A stretch of DNA of 64,000 bases from JADJGC01 sp964576925 (GCA_964576925.1 CAZNWJ010000001.1:124001-188000); one strand, 5' to 3'; positions 1 through 7,735 are shown, numbered from the stretch's first letter. Translations and numbers: made by a program. The notes: generated from the letters alone by a model not told the origin.

Positions 1-122
1 GACAAGTGATCCTTGATCACCTCGTAGCCGACAAAACCGGCACCGAGGATATCTTTGAGATCAGTTTTCTCTTTGACTTTTACTTCAGCCTGTTGCTGTG
101 GGTCTTTTTCCTGATCAGCCAT
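1..122 (-). CDS. tssC: TssC-like sheath large subunit, N-terminus only (partial)
   Basis: Only the first 40 codons lie in the window; the gene runs off the left edge. The ATG at 122 has AAGAGG about 6 bases upstream. The visible peptide begins MADQEKDPQQQAEVKV, a charged low-complexity leader, followed by a hydrophobic stretch around ILGAGFVGYEV. The identity rests mainly on position: it lies 18 bp downstream of a TssB-like gene, and tssB-tssC pairs are the rule in type VI secretion loci. TssC would form the contractile sheath with TssB. The fragment is too short to be sure from sequence alone. Confidence 0.6.
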   Translation of the reverse strand, partial: MADQEKDPQQQAEVKVKEKTDLKDILGAGFVGYEVIKDHL

Positions 123-140
123 GATTACCTCTTCCCCGGT

Positions 141-596
141 TTACAGTTTCTCGATATAGGACTTAATGACATTCAAGAACTCTTCTTTCTTGGCCGGATT
201 TGACAATTCCTTTTTCAGCTTGGAATTGGGCTTGTCCAGCAGGTTCTTGAAGTTGCGCAGGATTTCGACCTCGTTGTACTTTTCCCAGAGGTATTGGTTC
301 TTCTTGATGATTTCCATCGAACCGAAATCCTTCATTGAATTGAACTCCAGCTCGACCGACTCTTCGGACCCGTCCTGCTTATTGATCGTGACTTCCTGGG
401 TCGGCCGAAACGTTGCGAACACTTCTTTGAGGTTTTTGCAGCGGGTCAACTCGGGTTCGGTCTCTTCGCGCGAGTTCAGCTTGGTCAGATAGACCATTTT
501 GTTCGACGGCAAGAGATCGACGGGAATCGAATCGCTTTTCTCCTTGTACTCGGTGGTACCGATGTGGGGGGCGGCAATTCGGAACTGGTCTGCCAT
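141..596 (-). CDS. tssB: Type VI secretion contractile sheath small subunit, TssB-like
   Basis: A 151-aa cytoplasmic protein with the layout of TssB from Bacteroidetes-type (T6SSiii) systems. The N-terminal strand region contains a phenylalanine-rich FATFRPTQEVTI segment. A motif LEFNSMKDFGSMEI (about residues 81-94) corresponds to the family's L.F..l.DFgp..I. The C-terminal helical part is Lys- and Leu-rich (NLLDKPNSKLKKEL) and ends in an IKSYIEKL tail. In the family TssB pairs with TssC to build the sheath that drives the inner tube. The ATG has a good GGAGGA 5 bases upstream. It sits between a ClpV-type ATPase and a TssC-like gene on the same strand. Assignment to subtype iii is inference. 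Confidence 0.75.
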   Translation of the reverse strand: MADQFRIAAPHIGTTEYKEKSDSIPVDLLPSNKMVYLTKLNSREETEPELTRCKNLKEVFATFRPTQEVTINKQDGSEESVELEFNSMKDFGSMEIIKKNQYLWEKYNEVEILRNFKNLLDKPNSKLKKELSNPAKKEEFLNVIKSYIEKL

Positions 597-617
597 GGTA
601 TCCTCCTGATAGTATCT

Positions 618-1751
618 CTATAACTTGACGATTTCAAAGTTGTCGCCATTAAGGCGGACTTCGACGCGCGAGCCTTCCGGGAAGCGCCCGTCGATGATGC
701 CGATGGAAAGCGGGTTGAGAATTTCCTTTTCGATAACCCGCTGCAGCGGCCGCGCGCCCATTTCAAAGTTGTAACCGCGTTCGGCCAGGGCCTTCATAGC
801 TTCCGCCGTACACGAGATCGTCATCTTTTGATCTTTGAGGATCTTGTTGATGACTTTGAGCTGAATATTGACGATGGCGTTGATGCCTTTCTCCGTTAGC
901 GGCCGGAAGATGATCCATTCCAGGCGGTTGAGAAACTCCGGCCGGAACTTCGCTTTCAGAATCTTCATCATCTCGTCGCGATCGACCGGCTGGTTCTCGC
1001 GATAGCAATCCAGGATGTAGTGCGAACCGAAATTGGAAGTCAGGATCACGATCGTATTCGTAAAATCGATGGTATTGCCCTGACCGTCGGTCAAGCGACC
1101 GTCGTCCAGTAGTTGCAGCATGATGTTGAAGACATCGGCATCGGCCTTTTCGACTTCGTCGAAGAGCACGACGGAATAGGGATTGCGTTTGACTTTCTCG
1201 GTCAACAAACCGCCCGCTTCATAGCCGACATACCCAGGTGGAGCACCAATCAGCTTGGCAACGGAGTGTTTCTCCATGTACTCTGACATATCGAAGCGGA
1301 TCATGTTCTTTTCGTCGTTGAAAAGAAACTCGGCAAGAGTTTTGGCCAATTCCGTCTTACCTGTGCCCGTAGACCCCAGGAACAGGAAGGAGCCGATCGG
1401 CCGGTTGTGCCGCTTGATGCCGGAACGGGAACGGCGCACGGCTTCGCAGATCGTCTTAATCGCGTCCTCCTGGTCGATAACTCGTTTGCCGAGGTGATCT
1501 TCCAGGTTGAGAAGTTTAGCTTTTTCATCCTCCATCATGCGCGACACCGGGATCTTGGTCCAGCGGGAGATGACGTAGGCGACATCTTCCGTGCCAAGAG
1601 TCTGTTTCTCAGCGGTCACGAACTTTTCCAAACGATCGATCTTTTCGAGGTTTTCGCGAAATCGCGTGATCTGGCTCTTGTCTTCGCTCATTCTGCTTTC
1701 CGTTAATACCGCTTGGCGGTCTCGCAAACTGTCCGTGTTTTGGATCGACAT
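618..1751 (-). CDS. clpV: ClpV/ClpB-type AAA+ ATPase, C-terminal half (end of M region, D2 domain)
   Basis: A 377-aa protein with the second half of a Clp ATPase. It has a residual coiled middle segment (about 8-50), the linker VISRWTKIPVS (60-70), Walker A GSTGTGKT (126-133), the pore segment GAPPGYVGYE, Walker B VVLFDEVEK, and a complete D2 C-terminal domain ending near GSRVEVRLNGDNFEIVKL. In T6SS, ClpV disassembles contracted TssBC sheaths. The N-terminal half is the separate upstream ORF at 1793-3208 in another frame, with 41 bp between them. An in-frame TAG lies 8 codons above this ATG, so the halves cannot be one uninterrupted protein. No clear ribosome-binding site precedes the ATG. 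This may be a true split gene, a frameshifted one, or a consensus error. Confidence 0.8.
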   Translation of the reverse strand: MSIQNTDSLRDRQAVLTESRMSEDKSQITRFRENLEKIDRLEKFVTAEKQTLGTEDVAYVISRWTKIPVSRMMEDEKAKLLNLEDHLGKRVIDQEDAIKTICEAVRRSRSGIKRHNRPIGSFLFLGSTGTGKTELAKTLAEFLFNDEKNMIRFDMSEYMEKHSVAKLIGAPPGYVGYEAGGLLTEKVKRNPYSVVLFDEVEKADADVFNIMLQLLDDGRLTDGQGNTIDFTNTIVILTSNFGSHYILDCYRENQPVDRDEMMKILKAKFRPEFLNRLEWIIFRPLTEKGINAIVNIQLKVINKILKDQKMTISCTAEAMKALAERGYNFEMGARPLQRVIEKEILNPLSIGIIDGRFPEGSRVEVRLNGDNFEIVKL

Positions 1752-1792
1752 GGTAGCCGACCCGATTTTTACACTCTACTCAAACCCAAGGT

Positions 1793-3208
1793 TCAAACGC
1801 GGCCCACCCAAAGGGAAAAAGTCTCTTCGAATCTGTCGTTAAACTCGCTCAGTCGCTTCTGCACATCTTCCGGAATAGCACTGTCATCCGTCGCGGCTGA
1901 TTGCGCCCCCAACTTACCCTTGATTTCCTCCGCCAGCTTTCGCAGTTCCGGAATCTCGTTCTTCGCGCGCGTGCAATTGAGGCGAAACGAGGCCGCGGCT
2001 TCGTCGAGCAGGTCGATCGCCTTATCCGGTAGGAAGCGGTCGCCGATGTAACGCTGAGACAAGCGAATTGCCTCGTCAACGACGCCATCCGGGATATCGA
2101 GATTGTGATGCTTGCCGTAGGTGTCGCGTACGCCGGAAAGGATCTCCTGTGCTTCATTGAACGTCGGCTCTTCGACCATGACGCGCTGGAAGCGCCGGTC
2201 GAGCGCTTTGTCCTTTTCGATATACTTCCTGTACTCTTCTAGAGTCGTCGCCCCAATGACCTTGAATGTTCCGCGGGCCAGAGCTGGTTTGATCAAGTTA
2301 GCAGCATCCATGCCACCCGAAGGGTTGCCGGCGCCGACCAAGGTGTGGACCTCGTCGATATAGAGAATCAGGTTGCCTTTGCCCTTGGACAGGCGTGAGA
2401 TAAGCGCATTGAAGCGCTCCTCGAATTCGCCTTTGTACTTGGCCCCTGCTACCAGCTGTCCCAGATCAAGCTGCAGGAGCACCGAATCCCAAAGCTCCGG
2501 GGTGGTCTGCTTGTTAATTATCTGCAAAGCCAGGCCTTCGACAAGAGCCGACTTGCCCACCCCCGGAGGGCCGACCAGAATCGGATTGTTCTTACGACGT
2601 CGGATCAAGACGCGCGAGATGTTATAGATGTCTTCCTTGCGGCCGAAGAAATTGTCGTATTCGCCGCGGCGGGCACGCTCGCACATATCGACGCAGTACT
2701 TGATGCCTTCGGCGCCGGCGACAGCCTCTTCGCCATCGGTGACTGTTTGACCGCCGGCAATCGACTGGACAACTTTCATCTCCGCATTGGCATCGATGAT
2801 CTTGCCCTCGTCGAAGTCGAGGCGGCGGCGAATCTGCTCTGACAAAGGAGAGTCCGGTGAAACCAACACCATCAAGATGTGCTCGGGGCGCACCTCGGAG
2901 TCCGAGTATTTCTCCGCCTTGTTGCCTGCTGCGACCAACAGCGATTGCAGGGCAGGTGACGCGGAGGGGCGGACTTCATCGGCAGCAGACTTACCGAATT
3001 TGGAAAGCTCGTCGGCAAGAAGCGCCTCAAAGTACTCGGGTTTCTTGCCGAGTTGCTTGAGAATTGCCGCCAGTTCTCCCTCTTCGTCGCGCAGCAAGGT
3101 GAGAAAGAGGTGCTGCGGGCGAATCTCCGAATGAAAATAGCTTTTAGCCAGTTCCTGCGAACGCCGAATGGCATTTTGCAGGGTCGTCGAGAACGATCCT
3201 AAATCCAT
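1793..3208 (-). CDS. clpV: ClpV/ClpB-type AAA+ ATPase, N-terminal half (Clp_N, D1 domain)
   Basis: A 471-aa protein with two Clp N-terminal repeats (about 5-145, PQHLFLTLLRDE and RPEHILMVLVS), then D1. D1 has Walker A GPPGVGKS (213-220), pore segment KYKGEFEER, Walker B ILYIDEVH (281-288), and an arginine-finger region LDRRFQRVMVEEP. It ends inside the middle domain with a TGA. The rest of a ClpB/ClpV protein (D2) is encoded just downstream in a different frame. A full ClpV is normally about 850-900 aa, and the two ORFs together give 848. Neighbouring TssB, FHA and kinase-like genes argue for ClpV rather than housekeeping ClpB. The ATG is the natural start of the Clp_N domain. Confidence 0.82.
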   Translation of the reverse strand: MDLGSFSTTLQNAIRRSQELAKSYFHSEIRPQHLFLTLLRDEEGELAAILKQLGKKPEYFEALLADELSKFGKSAADEVRPSASPALQSLLVAAGNKAEKYSDSEVRPEHILMVLVSPDSPLSEQIRRRLDFDEGKIIDANAEMKVVQSIAGGQTVTDGEEAVAGAEGIKYCVDMCERARRGEYDNFFGRKEDIYNISRVLIRRRKNNPILVGPPGVGKSALVEGLALQIINKQTTPELWDSVLLQLDLGQLVAGAKYKGEFEERFNALISRLSKGKGNLILYIDEVHTLVGAGNPSGGMDAANLIKPALARGTFKVIGATTLEEYRKYIEKDKALDRRFQRVMVEEPTFNEAQEILSGVRDTYGKHHNLDIPDGVVDEAIRLSQRYIGDRFLPDKAIDLLDEAAASFRLNCTRAKNEIPELRKLAEEIKGKLGAQSAATDDSAIPEDVQKRLSEFNDRFEETFSLWVGRV

Positions 3209-3420
3209 ACACTCTTCACGTTGGAGGTGCGAAGTTTCCCGCGATAGATGCGCTAAACTTCAAGGTTACTATCTATCTTCTTCCCTGTCAAGGCGATAAT
3301 TCGCCGCCGGCGCTTCCAGCAGCGGGCCGCCTGTCAAAATGGCTCTACTAAGTCCCACCCTGGACGTCATTGGTTGATCTTCGGTTCGATTCAGCGGGCA
3401 CGTCACTCTTGTTCCTGCCC

Positions 3421-4455
3421 TTAGCCGCCGAACAGGCGATCAATAAAAGTTTTTTTACGCTTCCGCTCAACTTGAAATGTGCCGGCGCGAAGAAAATCAG
3501 CAATGGGCCGCGTCCGATCTTCGTAGCCGGCATCGCCGAGATAGCTTGTGAGCTTGTCTTCGACGTCCGTGGCGCTGGCTGGCCGCTTTTCCGGGTCGAA
3601 CGCTACGCAGCCGCGGAGAATCTGACCGAAGTCCTTGAGCAGCGAACGCGCCAGCGGGTCGCGATATTCCGGATAGAGCGCCTCTATACGGAAAGGGCGG
3701 TTTTCCCGAACGTTTTGCCGAGCTTCGAAAATTGTCTGTCCCTGATATGGGTGGCACGCTGTCGCAGCCTCCAGCATGATCAGCCCCAACGCATAGACGT
3801 CAGAGCGGCGATCGGCGTAGCCCGCTTTCAGCAGTTGTTCCGGTGATTCATAAGTTTGCGGAAGATATGGCAACTCAAGCTGCCGCCGGTCAGCAAAGGC
3901 TCTTAGCTGATTCGTGTCACAATCGGCAAGTAGGACCCGGCCATCCGGCGTCAAGAGGATATTCTCCGGACTCAGATTCCGGTGCAGAGGGATCAGGTTT
4001 CCGAGGCCGGGAGAGGGGCGGAGCCCGTGAATCTGCAGCAGGGCCGTTACGGCTCCCAGTGCGATGAGAGCGACCAGGTCGGGGTGAAGCGGCGCAAAGC
4101 GCTCGATCACGACGCGCAGGCTCGTTGCCTCGATATATTCGAACTCGAAAAAGCGAATTCCGGCGTGCTGTCCGGCGGCGTAATAGCGCAGGAGACGATC
4201 GCCGCGGAACTCCTGAAGAAGTCGCGACAGGCGGTCGAAGGTCTCGCCGATTTCAGGGTGCTGCGACAGGCGGCGCCGGAGCACCTTCAGACGCACCGCA
4301 GAATTGTCGGAGAGGCGCCGCGCCCGGAAGCAGTATGTCGTCGGTCCCTCGCCGATCGGATTCTTGTCGATCGCGTAGTTTTGAAACCGCTCCGGCAGGT
4401 CGGGATGGTCGAGGGCGGCAAAGTGAGCGTAGCGTGCTTTATTATGGGTCGACAT
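3421..4455 (-). CDS. Ser/Thr protein kinase-fold protein, probable pseudokinase, T6SS-linked
   Basis: A 344-aa soluble protein with a Hanks-type kinase fold. It has a degenerate glycine loop (IGEGPTTY, 34-41), the beta3 lysine in VRLKVL (K57), a catalytic-loop equivalent HRNLSPENILL (158-168), DCD in place of DFG (178-180), SPE (204-206) and SDVYALG (219-225). The catalytic HRD aspartate is Asn here, the following Lys is Ser, and DFG has lost Phe and Gly, so phosphotransfer looks impaired while the Asn and Asp metal ligands remain. It lies beside an FHA gene and upstream of clpV, resembling the PpkA/Fha post-translational control pair of some T6SS loci. It has no membrane segment. A regulatory scaffold role is inference. 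Confidence 0.72.
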   Translation of the reverse strand: MSTHNKARYAHFAALDHPDLPERFQNYAIDKNPIGEGPTTYCFRARRLSDNSAVRLKVLRRRLSQHPEIGETFDRLSRLLQEFRGDRLLRYYAAGQHAGIRFFEFEYIEATSLRVVIERFAPLHPDLVALIALGAVTALLQIHGLRPSPGLGNLIPLHRNLSPENILLTPDGRVLLADCDTNQLRAFADRRQLELPYLPQTYESPEQLLKAGYADRRSDVYALGLIMLEAATACHPYQGQTIFEARQNVRENRPFRIEALYPEYRDPLARSLLKDFGQILRGCVAFDPEKRPASATDVEDKLTSYLGDAGYEDRTRPIADFLRAGTFQVERKRKKTFIDRLFGG

Positions 4456-4460
4456 CGTCC

Positions 4461-4481
4461 ATGATGCGCCTGGCGCACCAT
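4461..4481. repeat. Short palindromic repeat, VRQAHH type
   Basis: A 21-bp near-palindrome with 10-bp arms ATGATGCGCC / GGCGCACCAT around a central T and one mismatch. On the minus strand it reads as codons for MVRQAHH, a recurrent signature of dispersed REP-like palindromes in environmental genomes (known from general experience, not searched here). It lies between the FHA and kinase-like genes and could form a stem in their mRNA. Confidence 0.55.
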
Positions 4482-4548
4482 CCAGCTTGGTTACCTGAGT
4501 CGGTGCCGCAACACAGGTCCGTTACGGCGTCAGTAGAGCGAAATGTGC

Positions 4549-4893
4549 TTAAAGCCCGAAACTGGGATTGGCGCCGGGAATTCGTTCGTCTTCTACCGTG
4601 AAGCGAATTACCGTCTGCAGGCCGACCTTGATCAGGTCGTTGCTCCGAAGCAACGTTTGCTCGGAGCGGACGCCGTTAATCGTGGAGCCGTTGCGTGACA
4701 AGTTCATAAAAAGAAAGGTATCGCCACGTCGAATCACCGCAAAATGCTCGCGGCTGATGGCAGCGTCCTCATCGGAGAGTACAAAATCGCAACGGTCTCC
4801 GGAACGCCCGACGCGGAACTGGACTGCCTCGGAGGAGAACTGCCGCCCGCGATCCGGACCTTCTTCGACTATCAATAACGGCCTGAGTGCCAT
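4549..4893 (-). CDS. FHA-domain protein, T6SS-linked
   Basis: A single forkhead-associated domain protein of 114 aa from the chosen ATG. FHA domains bind phosphothreonine peptides. The core is visible: FRVGRSG (the GR of the family), DFVLSDEDAAISREHFAVI (the S-R-x-H motif), then LSRNGSTING (the N-G motif). ATG 4893 is chosen because a promoter -10 box (TATTAT) ends 9 bp before it and no ribosome-binding site is present, which points to a leaderless transcript. An ATG at 4899 and a GTG at 4917 are alternatives that would add 2 and 8 residues. It heads the minus-strand run FHA, kinase-like, ClpV, TssB, TssC. Confidence 0.78.
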   Translation of the reverse strand: MALRPLLIVEEGPDRGRQFSSEAVQFRVGRSGDRCDFVLSDEDAAISREHFAVIRRGDTFLFMNLSRNGSTINGVRSEQTLLRSNDLIKVGLQTVIRFTVEDERIPGANPSFGL

Positions 4894-4901
4894 AGTCATA
4901 G

Positions 4902-4931
4902 ATAATAAGTCGGACACGGGGGCAAAATCAA
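4902..4931 (-). promoter_or_regulatory. Probable sigma-70 promoter of the FHA/T6SS-like run
   Basis: On the minus strand TTGATT (4931-4926), an 18-bp spacer, then TATTAT (4907-4902). The expected start of transcription is within a few bases of the ATG at 4893, so the message would be leaderless. Confidence 0.5.
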
Positions 4932-5018
4932 CACAATTGTACAGTGGGAGTTACAGGGATTCTTATATTCACTTAACTGCGATAATATCTTCGAATGTCA
5001 TGATCGACATCAATTTAA

Positions 5019-5052
5019 TGCCACAATGACATTTATGTGCGTCATAATGGCA
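5019..5052. promoter_or_regulatory. Imperfect palindrome in the divergent FHA/mrp intergenic region
   Basis: Arms TGCCACAATGAC and GTCATAATGGCA flank a 10-bp centre, pairing 10 of 12 positions. It lies in the AT-rich 280-bp space between two divergent genes, so an operator is possible. No regulator is identified. Confidence 0.3.
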
Positions 5053-5173
5053 GCACTCTTCTCAATCATGGTCCACACCACTGTCGTTTCTACAAAGTGC
5101 TTTCGGGTTGTGAAGATAACCCATATTTTGTGAGCGGAATAGAATCACGGGGGCGATACGAAGAGGTCAGAGA

Positions 5174-6319
5174 ATGTCTGAGCGGCACGTTCATGATTCA
5201 CACTCGCACAAAGATCAAGTCGGCGGGCTTGCCGGCGTTAAGAACATCATAGCAATTGCCTCCGGCAAGGGCGGGGTCGGTAAGTCAACGGTGTCGGTTA
5301 ACCTGGCTGTGGCTTTGAAGCAGACCGGCGCCAAGGTCGGCTTAATGGATGCCGACATCTACGGCCCGAGTCAGCCGGGAATGTTGGGGGCAAGGCACGC
5401 CAAACCGGGCATCCATGGTAACCTTCTTGAACCGGTAGAGCGGTTTGGAGTGAGCTTCGTGTCGATGGGACTTCTAATCGACAACGACGGCCCGGTGATC
5501 TGGCGCGCACCGATGGCGATGAAGATTATCCAGCAGTTTATCGGCAATGTCGACTGGGGTGAACTTGACTACTTGCTGATCGACCTGCCGCCAGGGACGG
5601 GCGATGTGCAGCTAACTCTGGCGCAGCAGGCGCAATTGACCGGCGCGGTGATCGTCACCACCCCACAGCAGGTGGCACTCGGCGTGGCCGCCAAGGGTCT
5701 AAAGATGTTCGAACAAGTGAACGTGCCGATCATCGGCGTGATTGAGAACATGAGCGGATTCACCTGCAAACATTGCGGACAAGTGACAGAGATTTTCAAG
5801 ACCGGCGGCGGTGAAGCTCTCGCTAAACACTCGGATGTGCCCTATCTCGGTGCGATTCCACTCGATCCACAGATCATGATGAGCGGAGATACCGGTGTGC
5901 CGTTGGTGGAAGACGGAGCCGGCAGCGCCGGGGCACAGGCTTTCCTGGCGGTAGCACGCAGTCTGCAAACGAATGTCGCGCGACTTGCGGCCACGGTTGG
6001 AGCCGACGAGCCGGAGCAGATCGAGCTTCGACAGACCGGTGAGCTGGTCGTTACGTGGAATGACGCTTCCCAAAGCGTCTACAACCCGTTCACGCTGCGT
6101 ATCAATTGCCCTTGTGCTTCCTGCGTCGACGAAAACTCCGGCCGGCGGACGCTTGATCCGAAGCGCGTGCCGCTCGATATCAAGGTAGCGAGTTTTGACA
6201 TGGTCGGACGTTATGCGGTCGCTCTTCATTTCTCCGACGGGCACTCGACGGGGCTTTATTCGTTTAAGCTCTTGAGGGAGTTGCCGAAGATTGGCGATGG
6301 CGGGTCGTTTGATGTGTAA
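5174..6319 (+). CDS. mrp: Mrp/NBP35-type Fe-S carrier ATPase fused to a DUF971 domain
   Basis: A 381-aa cytoplasmic protein. Residues about 20-270 are the Mrp (ApbC/NBP35) P-loop ATPase: deviant Walker A GKGGVGKST, DADIYGPSQP, LLIDLPPGTGD, and the CKHCG CxxC motif that binds the bridging Fe-S cluster. Residues about 280-381 match DUF971 (NPFTLRINCPCASCVDE, RYAVALHFSDGHSTGLYSF), a fusion seen in many bacteria. The family stores and transfers Fe-S clusters to apoproteins. The MIP18 N-terminal domain is absent; the N-terminus is short and His-rich. The ATG is preceded by AGAGG. The next gene on the same strand is an Nfu-type scaffold, consistent with a joint role in cluster delivery. Confidence 0.9.
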   Translation: MSERHVHDSHSHKDQVGGLAGVKNIIAIASGKGGVGKSTVSVNLAVALKQTGAKVGLMDADIYGPSQPGMLGARHAKPGIHGNLLEPVERFGVSFVSMGLLIDNDGPVIWRAPMAMKIIQQFIGNVDWGELDYLLIDLPPGTGDVQLTLAQQAQLTGAVIVTTPQQVALGVAAKGLKMFEQVNVPIIGVIENMSGFTCKHCGQVTEIFKTGGGEALAKHSDVPYLGAIPLDPQIMMSGDTGVPLVEDGAGSAGAQAFLAVARSLQTNVARLAATVGADEPEQIELRQTGELVVTWNDASQSVYNPFTLRINCPCASCVDENSGRRTLDPKRVPLDIKVASFDMVGRYAVALHFSDGHSTGLYSFKLLRELPKIGDGGSFDV

Positions 6320-6328
6320 GTCTGCCCT

Positions 6329-6346
6329 CCCACCGCAAGCGGTGGG
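6329..6346. repeat. Palindromic hairpin repeat after mrp
   Basis: Perfect 8-bp arms CCCACCGC / GCGGTGGG around AA, within 30 bp of the mrp stop. There is no T-run after it, so it looks more like a REP-type repeat than an intrinsic terminator. Confidence 0.5.
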
Positions 6347-6393
6347 GCACCAGATGGACTGTCCCTGGTCTGCGGGAGAATACAACCCCCTAA

Positions 6394-6411
6394 CCCCCTT
6401 TGCTAAGGGGG
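6394..6411. repeat. G/C-run palindrome, second copy at 36341-36358
   Basis: CCCCCTT / AAGGGGG arms with a 4-base loop. The reverse complement of this unit and its flank (about 33 bp) recurs almost identically at 36338-36370 inside the imuA-like gene, so it is a dispersed repeat. On one strand it reads as the peptide FPLSKGG. Confidence 0.6.
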
Positions 6412-6485
6412 AATAGGTTCGACCAAGATCGCCTGATAATTGAAGTCGAGCCAATCGATGCGAGATTAGTGAAAGGAAGTAGAGT

Positions 6486-7073
6486 ATGTCTGAGCAAGAG
6501 ATCAAAATAACGGCACAGCTTTTCCCTGACCCGGATGTCTGCATCTTTCGCGTCGATCGGCCTGTGTTTCCGGGCGGCGCGTATGATTGCAAGTCCGCGG
6601 AGATGGCAAAGGATTCGCCGCTTCTGGAGGCGCTGTTTGCGCTGAAAGGTGTGCGCGAGATCTTCATTACCGGCGACAGCCTGACCATTTCCAAGGATTC
6701 CGATGAAGACTGGCAAGTGCTGGGTCGCGAGGTCGGCAAGACAATCCGGCAAGCGATCAATTCCGGCAAGCCGCTGATGGCGGAGAATCTCAAGCAGCCG
6801 ATGCCGCCGGATGACGAAATCAAGAAGATCGTCACCGAGATGCTGGAGGAGCAGATCAATCCGGCAATTGCCTCGCACGGCGGGTTTGTCAACGTGGTCG
6901 ACGTCAAGGAAGGCCGCATTTTCATGCAGATGAGCGGCGGCTGCCAGGGCTGCGCGTCGTCATCGATGACGTTGCGTTACGGTATCGAGCGGATGATTCG
7001 CGAGCGGATTCCGCAGATTATCGAGATTGTCGATGTCACCGATCATGGCGCGGGAGTGAATCCGTATTATTGA
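6486..7073 (+). CDS. Nfu-type Fe-S scaffold protein (Nfu N-terminal domain plus NifU C-terminal domain)
   Basis: A 195-aa protein in two parts. Residues about 8-95 resemble the Scaffold Nfu/NifU N-terminal domain (VFPGGAYDCKSAEMAKDSPL, EIFITGDSLTISK). Residues about 115-190 are the NifU C-terminal domain with the cluster-binding CxxC in GGCQGCASS. The family assembles or carries [4Fe-4S] clusters. It starts 166 bp after the Mrp gene on the same strand; two hairpin repeats lie between them. The ATG has an AAGGA box about 8 bases upstream. A hairpin after the stop probably ends the transcript. Confidence 0.9.
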   Translation: MSEQEIKITAQLFPDPDVCIFRVDRPVFPGGAYDCKSAEMAKDSPLLEALFALKGVREIFITGDSLTISKDSDEDWQVLGREVGKTIRQAINSGKPLMAENLKQPMPPDDEIKKIVTEMLEEQINPAIASHGGFVNVVDVKEGRIFMQMSGGCQGCASSSMTLRYGIERMIRERIPQIIEIVDVTDHGAGVNPYY

Positions 7074-7100
7074 TCCGCTAACAGCATAAACGAGAATCAG

Positions 7101-7131
7101 ACGGGCCGTCGACCATGTGTTGACGGCCCGT
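7101..7131 (+). terminator. Probable terminator after the Nfu gene
   Basis: Arms ACGGGCCGTC / GACGGCCCGT, extendable by three more bases with one wobble, 28 bp after the Nfu stop. Only a weak T-rich tail follows. Confidence 0.5.
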
Positions 7132-7164
7132 TGTGATATGGGGAAGGCTGCCCAACTGTATCCC

Positions 7165-7197
7165 GTAGCCCACCCGGAGCGCCAGCGGAGGGTGGGG
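7165..7197 (+). repeat. Left inverted repeat of the REP/RAYT unit
   Basis: 33 bp from GTAGCCCACCC to GGGTGGGG. It is complementary to 7791-7823 except at one position, and its own ends (CCCACCC, GGGTGGG) can pair. Confidence 0.85.
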
Positions 7198-7201
7198 CCA
7201 T

Positions 7202-7735
7202 CTATTGCAGCTCGAATGTGTCTACTTCCATCATTGAGCCTTTCCATCCCAGGTAATTTCGACAACTTGACCACGGCCACTCCTCGGCACTTGTCACCAA
7301 TCCGCGTTTCACTGGATTTTTGTGGCAGTGCTCGATCCGGCTGCGAACCGCATTGACACTGCGGCAATTGTGATCAAAACACCGCCGTTCCCAAAAAGCG
7401 TTGCGCTCAATCCCATTTCGTAGGACACGAAATTCTTTCAGCATCTCCGGATCGACCGATCGCAGGGCGCGCAAGGCGGCGTGCGCCGAACGATTCTTGG
7501 CGAGTCCGATCACCGGACCCAATTCGACTTCGACAGGAGGGACGACTACGAGATGGACGTGTTCAGGCATGATGACGTAAGCGAGAAGTCTCAGGTTATT
7601 TCGAAGACGAATTTCTCTGATCGAGTCGATGACGAACAGCTTCAGTGCATCGTAGCGGAGTGCTGGAATATCTCGATGCGTAACGAAAGTAATGAATCGA
7701 GCGCGCCCGTCATGATCGAAGTGGCGAAGGTTCAT
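7202..7735 (-). CDS. REP-associated tyrosine transposase (RAYT, Y1_Tnp family), likely nucleophile lost
   Basis: A 177-aa protein from the ATG at 7735; a longer form could begin at 7774. It carries the HUH metal motif in MPEHVHLVV (H59, H61), the family's NPVKRGLV segment and the EEWPWSS signature. RAYTs cut and rejoin REP hairpins as single-stranded DNA, and this gene is flanked by such repeats. In the family the nucleophilic tyrosine sits four residues before the NPV motif (Y-x-H-x-NPV). Here that position is His136 (codon CAC at 7330-7328, one transition from TAC), so the enzyme may be inactive. Otherwise the ORF is intact. Confidence 0.85.
   Translation of the reverse strand: MNLRHFDHDGRARFITFVTHRDIPALRYDALKLFVIDSIREIRLRNNLRLLAYVIMPEHVHLVVVPPVEVELGPVIGLAKNRSAHAALRALRSVDPEMLKEFRVLRNGIERNAFWERRCFDHNCRSVNAVRSRIEHCHKNPVKRGLVTSAEEWPWSSCRNYLGWKGSMMEVDTFELQ

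Noticed and set aside
6329..6411. Intrinsic terminator of mrp
   Set aside because: Two hairpins are present but neither has a T-run, and one is a dispersed repeat found again at 36341. They are annotated as repeats instead.
5699..6925. A 408-aa minus-strand frame opposite mrp and the Nfu gene
   Set aside because: It is antisense to two genes with clear Fe-S motifs and has no recognisable domain.
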